A DNA stretch of 10,308 nt from an uncultured Lachnospiraceae bacterium. Lineage in GTDB: Bacteria; Bacillota_A; Clostridia; Lachnospirales; Lachnospiraceae. The stretch spans positions 1 to 10,308 of the forward strand of contig CAJUQU010000129.1 in the NCBI GenBank assembly GCA_910588595.1. The letters run 5' to 3'. This document shows, one piece after another, positions 5,488 through 10,308 of the stretch. The position numbers and the translations under genes were made by a program. The notes beneath the pieces are model-generated. The model worked only from the letters and a program-made list of their open reading frames with translations. It did not search any database and was not told the origin of the DNA. Positions within the stretch are counted from its first letter, which is position 1. Every line of letters begins with the position of its first letter.

Positions 5488-7505
5488 GCGATACCCTCCC
5501 TTCGCTTCCAGCCATCAAAGATTGCCGGTACATCAGTAGTCTGATCATCTGGAACTTTGCTCTTGCGTTCATGGGATACGGTACGGCCACCCTCCCCAGT
5601 CTCACCGAGAACCATGATTGTATCTGTTTCCGGGGCAAGGATTTCGTTACCCTCTACATCACGCTTAAATAGAGGATTGCCTCTTTTATCATGCCCTACT
5701 CTTTCGACCATTGCCATAAAGATATTATAGTCGGCCATTTGACCTGTAGCTGCTTCTCTGGCTTTTTGTTCCGCAGTTTTCTTTTGCAAAAACAGCACTG
5801 ATGTCTGTGTGCCATTGCGGGGCTGAAAAGTATCTACATGAAGATCAATACTGGCAATAATTCTATGATTTTGAATCAGCCATTCTCGAATGTATCCAAG
5901 CCCTGGCGAGCCCAGGATGGAGTCCGGCAAAACAATTCCCATGCGCCCGCCTGGAACGAGAAGCTGTGTGCATCTCTCAATAAACAGAATTTCAGGCGGA
6001 ACAGAAGACTGTAAGCGTTCTGTCATCCTCCAAGTGCCAGTTTTCTTGTCATTTTCCCAAATGTGAGCAAGTTCAAACTGTTCGAGGATGTTTTTATCTT
6101 TAATGGGGATTTTGCTACCGAATGGGGGATTTGTTACAATTACATCAAAAAACGCAATACCTTCATAGTTGCGAATCTCTGACTTCTTAATATGTAGTGC
6201 CTCCGCGAGCCGTGTTTTGAACTCATCTGTCCATTCATGTGGCGGCAGAAGGGAATTTGTTTGAAGAATATTTCCACTGCCATCATTGTTCATGACCATG
6301 TTCATCTTGGTTGCCTTGACTAAATCAGGATTAATATCAAAACCAAAGAAGCTGGTCGAAGCCATCTCAGAAATCCGATCTTGAAATACTTTTACGGTGT
6401 CGCTGTCCCAATCTTTTTTAGGGATTCCCATACTGGCAGAAAACTCTGCTTCAAGTTGGGCAATAACGTGTGTCATTGCCTGTACAAGAAAACCGCCAGT
6501 ACCGCAGGAGCTGTCCAAAACCTTCTCGTCAATCTGCGGATTTATCATCTCCACGACCATCTTCATAACATTTCGGGGCGTAAAAAACTCGCCCCTGTCG
6601 CCGCGGAGATTTGCTCCTACAATTTCTTCATAGGCTTTCCCCTTAATGTCAATATTTGTGCTGAGCAGGCTGTACCGCTGCAATTCGCTGACGATATATG
6701 CCAAGCTGCGTGGTGTTAGCTTGATTTCATCATTTGCATCAAAAATCTTCCCATGACGTTTTTTTACACGCTGAAAAATTTGGGAGATGCGTTTCTGTAC
6801 AGTCAATTGCCCATCAGGGTTTGAGCGTTCCTCAGACGTTGTAAAAAATTCCAGAGGTTTTGGTATATTTCGCTCGTCCTCAATCTTGCAAAAAATGACT
6901 TTTAGCAATTCGAAAAATGCAGGTTGTTTCTGCATACCATCATTCACATATATGTGATTATGACAGGTTTTGAACACAAACAGCAGGTTATCATCAGAGG
7001 CATTACGCAGATTTTTCCGGCTGGGTCTGTTTACTTCATCCAAATTGCCATCCGCCGAAGGAATATCGTTGTAATCCATAAAGCAGATATTTCCAGATTC
7101 GTCTGTGTACTTCCGAAATACAAATTTCTGAATGCTGTTTGTCCACATCCCCCACTCACAGTTCGGACATACGGACATATAGGATTGCAATTGCGCTATG
7201 CCATCCTTAGCGTTCCTAGCATCAACGGTTTCCTTTTTGCACTCAATAATAATTTTAATTGTGCCTTGTGTTTTCTCAGGAGCATCTTTGTCCCAAATTA
7301 CAATATCCGCTCTTGGTTTTCTTGAACCGACCTGAAGAGTATATTCAATCTTAATCTGTGATGTGAGATATTTGTGCTCGTTCACAAGCCGCTTCTCTAT
7401 TGTCTGACGAACGTACTCTTCGGGAGTGTCGTTTCTAAACTTGCTATCAATATAGTCGCAGATTTTCCCATCTGGAATGACGATCACTTTTGTATCAGCC
7501 ATCAT
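5481..7505 (-). CDS. Fused restriction nuclease / N6-adenine DNA methyltransferase
   Basis: The protein is 674 aa. I use the first of two adjacent ATGs (7505, 7502) after GGAGG; the second has the more usual spacing. Domain order: an N-terminal nuclease of the HsdR_N type (about 10-135) with a PD-(D/E)xK-like pattern, D67 in PRADIVIWD and E88-C-K90 in IIIECKKE; a helical region (about 180-300, containing SLAYIVSELQRYSLL); then an HsdM-like methylase with GEFFTP (305-310), SAM motif I VLDSSCGTGGF (329-339), FGFDINP (387-393) and catalytic NPPF (459-462). It has no Walker A or DEAD/DEAH helicase motifs. This is a single-chain R+M enzyme that depends on a separate S subunit, an architecture comparable to BcgI-like type IIB/IIG enzymes rather than classical type I. 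It overlaps the regulator gene upstream by 11 bp and hsdS downstream by 7 bp. Base composition is visibly more AT-rich than the relaxase region. It appears intact. Confidence 0.88.
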   Translation of the reverse strand: MMADTKVIVIPDGKICDYIDSKFRNDTPEEYVRQTIEKRLVNEHKYLTSQIKIEYTLQVGSRKPRADIVIWDKDAPEKTQGTIKIIIECKKETVDARNAKDGIAQLQSYMSVCPNCEWGMWTNSIQKFVFRKYTDESGNICFMDYNDIPSADGNLDEVNRPSRKNLRNASDDNLLFVFKTCHNHIYVNDGMQKQPAFFELLKVIFCKIEDERNIPKPLEFFTTSEERSNPDGQLTVQKRISQIFQRVKKRHGKIFDANDEIKLTPRSLAYIVSELQRYSLLSTNIDIKGKAYEEIVGANLRGDRGEFFTPRNVMKMVVEMINPQIDEKVLDSSCGTGGFLVQAMTHVIAQLEAEFSASMGIPKKDWDSDTVKVFQDRISEMASTSFFGFDINPDLVKATKMNMVMNNDGSGNILQTNSLLPPHEWTDEFKTRLAEALHIKKSEIRNYEGIAFFDVIVTNPPFGSKIPIKDKNILEQFELAHIWENDKKTGTWRMTERLQSSVPPEILFIERCTQLLVPGGRMGIVLPDSILGSPGLGYIREWLIQNHRIIASIDLHVDTFQPRNGTQTSVLFLQKKTAEQKAREAATGQMADYNIFMAMVERVGHDKRGNPLFKRDVEGNEILAPETDTIMVLGETGEGGRTVSHERKSKVPDDQTTDVPAIFDGWKRREGIAW

Positions 7506-7752
7506 TGTTTCCTCCGTTCGTTTGGGACGGGTGGACATAGCGGATTATGTCTGTCAAATCACAGTGAAGCGCATGACAAATACGAGCTAAAACATCGAGG
7601 TCTGGTCTCTTAATATCGTTTTTGCAATATGCGTTCAGCTGTGTCCGTTGTAAATTTGCTTCTTCGGCCAATTTGTTTTTGCTGTAGTGCCTCTTCCGCA
7701 AATACTCAGCCAAAACAATATCAAAATGCCCATAATCAAGAGGTTCGCCCAT
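7495..7752 (-). CDS. Small HTH controller of the R-M operon
   Basis: The protein is 85 aa, with ATG at 7752 preceded by AGGGGG 7 bases upstream. Nearly all of it is a Cro/CI-like helix-turn-helix domain: VLAEYLRKRHYSKNKLAEEAN (13-33), recognition helix RTQLNAYCK (36-44), then DLDVLARICHALHCDLTDIIRYV (51-73), ending in a short polar tail. It is the first gene of the operon and its stop codon overlaps the start of the nuclease-methylase gene by 11 bp. Small HTH proteins placed before R-M genes (C proteins) commonly time restriction after methylation when the system enters a new cell; that role is an inference here. The perfect palindrome at 7798-7807, on the -35 of the promoter, is a plausible binding site. 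Confidence 0.82.
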   Translation of the reverse strand: MGEPLDYGHFDIVLAEYLRKRHYSKNKLAEEANLQRTQLNAYCKNDIKRPDLDVLARICHALHCDLTDIIRYVHPSQTNGGNNDG

Positions 7753-7773
7753 TTCATAACCCCCTTTTTGTTA

Positions 7774-7807
7774 ATTATAGCAGAAAAATTTGATATGTAC
7801 AGCTGTA
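7774..7807 (-). promoter_or_regulatory. Promoter of the R-M operon with palindrome on the -35
   Basis: Read on the minus strand: -35 TGTACA (opposite 7796-7801), a 16-bp spacer, and a perfect TATAAT -10 (opposite 7774-7779), leaving about 15 transcribed bases before the regulator ATG. The 10-bp palindrome TACAGCTGTA (7798-7807) overlaps the -35. A second TATAAT (opposite 7808-7813) lacks a good -35. Confidence 0.65.
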
Positions 7808-7830
7808 ATTATATGCAGGGTCAGTTAATG

Positions 7831-7882
7831 AAAAATAGAAAAGTGCCAGCGCCGACAACAAAAAGTACGGCGCTGACACTTT
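7831..7882 (-). terminator. Rho-independent terminator of the DUF6061-like gene
   Basis: 15-bp arms at 7840-7854 and 7868-7882 with one imperfect pair, which is A:C on the plus strand but a U:G wobble in minus-strand RNA. The minus strand continues TTCTATTTTT. It begins 4 bases after the stop codon at 7887, and it insulates the R-M operon from upstream transcription. Confidence 0.85.
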
Positions 7883-7886
7883 CCAA

Positions 7887-8132
7887 TTAGTCCAAAGACG
7901 AATAATCCGTCACATTCCTCAGATACTCCTCCGGGTCACCATTGAGGATCAGATCAGCATATCCAACCGGGTCATTGTAGACCAGATAATCCAATTCTGA
8001 CCGCTGGTACATATTCTTGGCAACCTCATCCTCAACAGCGGTGCAGTCGATGGAGATCATGCTGCCATCAGCAAACTTCAACTCTACGCAGGCCGTATCA
8101 ATGTTGAACTCGCAAGAAATGAGTTTATTCAT
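7887..8132 (-). CDS. Small acidic protein, DUF6061-like
   Basis: The protein is 81 aa from the ATG at 8132, chosen for the GGAGG 9 bases upstream. The frame stays open 25 codons further up, to a GTG at 8207, but that stretch runs through a terminator-like hairpin. It begins MNKLISCEFNIDTACVELKF, then has DGSMISIDC, YQRSELDYLVYNDPVGYADL and GDPEEYL. I recognise this as the small DUF6061 family seen in clostridial accessory DNA, from memory. No signal peptide, membrane segment or metal-binding motif is evident; the protein is strongly acidic with a beta-rich first half. Its function is unknown. It is a single-gene unit with a terminator after it and a hairpin before it, located between the R-M operon and the probable chromosomal genes. 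Confidence 0.75.
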   Translation of the reverse strand: MNKLISCEFNIDTACVELKFADGSMISIDCTAVEDEVAKNMYQRSELDYLVYNDPVGYADLILNGDPEEYLRNVTDYSSLD

Positions 8133-8153
8133 AGGCTTATACCTCCATATTGT

Positions 8154-8196
8154 AAAAAATAGCCCATCTGAATCCCTGTTAGGAATCAGACGGGCT
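8154..8196 (-). terminator. Terminator-like hairpin just upstream of the DUF6061-like gene (attenuator?)
   Basis: 15-bp arms (8161-8175, 8182-8196) around a 6-base loop, followed on the minus strand by ATTTTTT. Of two imperfect pairs, one (A:C on the plus strand) becomes G:U in minus-strand RNA, so the transcript runs leftward. It ends only about 20 bases before the start codon, leaving no room for another promoter, so the gene's own mRNA must cross it. Confidence 0.7.
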
Positions 8197-8226
8197 GTTG
8201 TATGCACCCCGAAACCGTCAGCTAAC

Positions 8227-8266
8227 AGTGATAAGTGAATTTAGTTCCTTATCACTATAAAGGCAA
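8227..8266 (-). promoter_or_regulatory. Possible promoter with inverted-repeat operator
   Basis: On the minus strand: TTGCCT (opposite 8261-8266), 17 bp, TAAATT (opposite 8238-8243), four of six matches each. A perfect inverted repeat AGTGATAAG (8227-8235) / CTTATCACT (8248-8256) is centred on the -10. If real, the leader to the DUF6061-like ATG would be about 100 bases and include the hairpin at 8154-8196. Confidence 0.4.
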
Positions 8267-8364
8267 CAGACTTATGTATTTTTAGAAGAACGCAGGGGCA
8301 GCGTTCTTCGGTGAGTAGGTTCAAGAGCCTGTAAAGGGCACAGTCTTATGTATTTTTAGAAGAA
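8261..8364. repeat. Direct repeat, 20 bp exact, 74 bp apart
   Basis: CTTATGTATTTTTAGAAGAA occurs at 8271-8290 and 8345-8364; the ten bases before each copy also match at seven positions. It sits at the transition from accessory DNA to the ABC permease gene. It may be a short tandem duplication, a regulatory repeat, or an attachment-site remnant. Confidence 0.8.
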
Positions 8365-8392
8365 TCAAGCGTTAGTATAGGAGGATATGGCG

Positions 8393-9055
8393 ATGAGTAG
8401 ATCGGTCAAAGGTTTGATGGTCAAGGATTTTCAATTGATGAAGTCGCAGATGAAATTGTTCTTTATCGTGTTGACAGTTTGGGGTGTGATAATGGCAGGC
8501 AGCCGGAACATGACATTTTTTGTGGGGTACAGCGCGCTGTTGTGTTCTTTCATGTTGATCAGCACGTTCAGTTACGATGCATTTGAGAATGGAAATGCAT
8601 ATCTGTTTACCCTGCCTATTTCGAGAAGGGATTACATTTTCGAGAAGTTTGTGTTTGGTTTCCTGTTGGCGACAGTTCCGTTTCTGCTGTCGAGTGCGGT
8701 TTCGTGGGTGGTGCTTGTCATCAACAGGAGCGGGATGCACTTTGGGGAGTATTGTTTGTCTGTTGCGCCTGCACTTCCCATGGCGTATCTGCTGCTGGCG
8801 GTGGAGATCCCGCTGCAGGTCAAGTTTGGGCAGGAGAAGAGCCGGATCGTGTCGTTTCTGATGATCGGCGGCGTTTCAGCCGCCATGGGGATGGCAGGTG
8901 TACTGACTGAGCAGGTCGGCGTTGACGGTGCCAGGGTCATCAGCAACATTGCAGGACTTGGCATAGGGGGCGTGATCGCGCTGGCAGTCGTGATCCTTTT
9001 GGTCCTGCTGTCATACCGTATTTCCTGCCGGATCATAGAGAAAAAGGAGTTTTGA
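8393..9055 (+). CDS. ABC-2 type transporter permease (ABC2_membrane_5-like)
   Basis: Membrane subunit of an ABC exporter, 220 aa. I use the ATG at 8393 because AGGAGG (8379-8384) then has an 8-base spacer; the in-frame ATG at 8387 is too close. About six hydrophobic segments lie near 21-36, 41-60, 84-111, 121-142, 152-172 and 184-208. Family hallmarks are YLFTLPISRRDYIFEKF (70-86), at the cytoplasmic loop that meets the ATPase, and LQVKFGQEKSR (141-151). Related genes usually sit directly after a GntR regulator and an ABC ATPase. Here the upstream side is non-coding repeats and the DUF6061-like gene on the other strand, so the partner ATPase is absent from the window. Substrate unknown. It converges with the next gene with an 8-bp gap and no obvious terminator. 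Confidence 0.82.
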   Translation: MSRSVKGLMVKDFQLMKSQMKLFFIVLTVWGVIMAGSRNMTFFVGYSALLCSFMLISTFSYDAFENGNAYLFTLPISRRDYIFEKFVFGFLLATVPFLLSSAVSWVVLVINRSGMHFGEYCLSVAPALPMAYLLLAVEIPLQVKFGQEKSRIVSFLMIGGVSAAMGMAGVLTEQVGVDGARVISNIAGLGIGGVIALAVVILLVLLSYRISCRIIEKKEF

Positions 9056-9063
9056 TAAAAGCG

Positions 9064-10179
9064 TCACAGTGCGCATTCCAACTGGCAGTCATAGGGCTCC
9101 TGCTCGACGTGGTGCGGGTCATACACCTGCGCCTCGACACAGCCCATTGCCTTGTAAAATGCCTGTGTCTCGACAGCGGAGTGGGCGGAGATGTACAATT
9201 TCCGTCCGCCCTTTTTCTTTGCCCAGTCCCTGGCAGCGTGAAATAGTACCTGACCAATCCCTTTTCCGCGCAGATCCTCGGACACATGGATGCTCGAAAG
9301 GTCGAGATATCCCTGTTCACCGCCAAACAGCCCGGATTCCACAGAGACAAAAGCCTTGAGTGTGCCGCTAAAGGGCTGGCTGTCCAAGGTGCCATATCCC
9401 TTGAAAGCCGCGTAGACGAGACCGCCTGTCTGTACCGTGTTTTTCAGGCATTTTACCAGGATCTGATAGTCGTCCGCCGTCCAGTCATCGATGAAAGGAT
9501 CGTCCCGGATGACCCACTTTTCGTTCTCTTTCCGCCAGCATTTTACGACGTTCTGATGGCGGACGAAACCGTGGAACAGTTCCAGGCAGATCTCATCTGC
9601 GCAGAGCGCCCGGTAGCAGATGCCATCTGCGATGTATTGTTCGGTGAGCGCCATGGCAGTCTCCAATATGCAAAGGTTTGGCTGGATCTTGCTTTTGGCA
9701 GGGCTGGATGCGTCCCCGGCAGGAAGCTCGAGCGAGTGATCGGCATGTTCGGTGATGTATAGCGGCATGCGGCGTTCTGCGCATTGTGTCTCGATCACAT
9801 CAGTCGCAGCCCACGGGTCGCACGTGCCGTGAAACGCGATCCCGAACTGTGGTGCAAGATCAAACGTCTGGGGCAGCGGCGTGTAGTAGACATTGCGGCA
9901 AATAATGTCATGCTTTTGCGCGTAGGCGGCAGCGACGGCTGTGCCGATACTCTTGGATATGAACAGGATATCCTCGTACTGGCTCCAGTCGATATCTTCC
10001 AGACAGGTTTCTGTCTGGGCATAAGCGTCTGCAAAAGCCTCCGGGATCGCCCTGCTCAGATTGGTGTAGGGCACTTTGACTATTTCATACTGATAGTGAG
10101 CGGCTAATTTTCCGCTGTAGTAGAGCAGCGGTTTGTCACAGTGATATCCGATTCCCGGAAATAATACGGCGATCTTCAT
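9064..10179 (-). CDS. Alpha/beta-hydrolase fold fused to GNAT acetyltransferase
   Basis: The protein is 371 aa from the ATG at 10179 (AAGGAG 7 bases upstream). Residues 1 to about 185 look like a small alpha/beta hydrolase: FPGIGYHCDKPLLYY (7-21), nucleophile elbow FISKSIGT (73-80) with Ser77, acid in HGTCDPW (117-123, Asp121), and histidine in EHADHSLEL (144-152, His148). The elbow is SKSIG rather than GxSxG. From about 188 a complete GNAT domain follows: HGFVRHQNVVKCWRK (203-217), LSSIHVSEDLRGKGIGQVLF (294-313) with the acetyl-CoA-binding RGKGIG, and YISAHSAVETQAFYKAMGC (329-347). I know both halves as separate proteins in Clostridia. There is no frameshift, and the linker is short and polar. 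The inferred reactions are hydrolysis of an acyl or ester substrate and acetylation of an amine; neither substrate is known. Confidence 0.82.
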   Translation of the reverse strand: MKIAVLFPGIGYHCDKPLLYYSGKLAAHYQYEIVKVPYTNLSRAIPEAFADAYAQTETCLEDIDWSQYEDILFISKSIGTAVAAAYAQKHDIICRNVYYTPLPQTFDLAPQFGIAFHGTCDPWAATDVIETQCAERRMPLYITEHADHSLELPAGDASSPAKSKIQPNLCILETAMALTEQYIADGICYRALCADEICLELFHGFVRHQNVVKCWRKENEKWVIRDDPFIDDWTADDYQILVKCLKNTVQTGGLVYAAFKGYGTLDSQPFSGTLKAFVSVESGLFGGEQGYLDLSSIHVSEDLRGKGIGQVLFHAARDWAKKKGGRKLYISAHSAVETQAFYKAMGCVEAQVYDPHHVEQEPYDCQLECAL

Positions 10180-10308
10180 GGCGGTTCTCCTTGTCTGGTT
10201 TTGTTTGGCATTGTTTTCAGAAACAGCAGATAACATCAGGATAATCCTCAAATCTTAGGAATTGTAGGAAAATAAGTGCTCAGATTGCGCAGGATATTTC
10301 TTCAAGAT
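10180..10308. other. Upstream region of the hydrolase-GNAT gene
   Basis: These 129 bases hold the AAGGAG ribosome binding site and AT-rich sequence. The promoter is presumably here; a minus-strand TACAAT lies near 10261-10266 but lacks a clear -35. Nothing else is seen before the right edge. Confidence 0.3.

Larger units (their letters stand above)
8133..8392. other. Non-coding stretch with repeats, hairpins and possible promoter
   Basis: No gene can be supported in these 260 bases. They hold a terminator-like hairpin (8154-8196), a 9-bp inverted repeat (8227-8256), a possible minus-strand promoter (8238-8266), two copies of a 20-bp repeat 74 bp apart, and a 9-bp hairpin GAAGAACGC/GCGTTCTTC (8285-8309). 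GC content drops in the middle. This is where accessory DNA gives way to what look like resident genes. Confidence 0.6.

Noticed and set aside
5481..7505. Ordinary type I HsdM subunit
   Set aside because: The first 135 residues carry a separate HsdR_N-like nuclease pattern that plain HsdM proteins lack, so the plain label would hide the nuclease.
3311..7764. Shared operator GGGGGTTAT between the SLOG promoter and the R-M controller
   Set aside because: At the R-M controller the motif coincides with the ribosome binding site and is not in an inverted repeat, so the match is probably accidental.
8285..8309. Intrinsic terminator at the GAAGAACGC/GCGTTCTTC hairpin
   Set aside because: No T run follows it on either strand.
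8261..8364. CRISPR array
   Set aside because: Only two repeat copies of 20 bp with one 54-bp interval, and no cas genes nearby.
8372..9036. Long minus-strand open frames opposite the ABC permease
   Set aside because: They mirror the sense gene, which shows transmembrane segments and a family signature; the antisense translations are repetitive Thr/Ser/Pro or His/Gln-rich.

Overview
The window looks like accessory DNA from a gut-type Clostridia genome (Lachnospiraceae or Oscillospiraceae). This rests on the strong AGGAGG/GGAGG ribosome binding sites, on resemblance of the proteins to families I know from such bacteria, and on the presence of a MobV-type relaxase with its regulator. I could run no database search, so the taxon is an inference.

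Layout, left to right. (1) 1-3012 is a mobilization block of high GC: the start of a minus-strand gene that may be a primase/helicase (runs off the left edge), tandem terminators, a complete MobV/Mob_Pre relaxase, a non-coding stretch with an oriT-like hairpin and a degenerate repeat, and a divergent XRE regulator with its own operator-like sites. (2) 3013-3966 is a compact regulatory pair bracketed by two related long hairpins: a 67-aa HTH protein and a divergent SLOG/DUF1273 protein. They are separated by a consensus TTGACA-N17-TATAAT promoter embedded in a perfect 13-bp inverted repeat. (3) 4003-7752 is a three-gene, minus-strand, AT-richer restriction-modification operon: a small controller-like HTH protein, a fused PD-(D/E)xK nuclease/N6-adenine methylase, and a two-TRD specificity subunit. 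The genes overlap by 11 and 7 bp, and no helicase-type HsdR is present. (4) 7887-8132 is a small DUF6061-like protein, with a terminator downstream and a terminator-like hairpin immediately upstream of its ribosome binding site. (5) 8133-8392 is non-coding and holds an inverted repeat over a possible promoter, a 20-bp exact direct repeat 74 bp apart, and a hairpin. (6) 8393-10179 holds an ABC-2 permease without a visible ATPase, converging with a fused alpha/beta-hydrolase-GNAT acetyltransferase. These last two look like ordinary chromosomal genes.

Reading: a mobilizable element carries a self-contained nuclease-methylase-specificity system and a SLOG/HTH module as cargo. The right end of the element may lie near the 8261-8364 repeats, but no integrase is in the window, so the ends are not proven. 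The most interesting parts are the helicase-less R-M operon, the SLOG/HTH pair with its unusually clear promoter-operator and covarying flanking hairpins, and the possible attenuator before the DUF6061-like gene.
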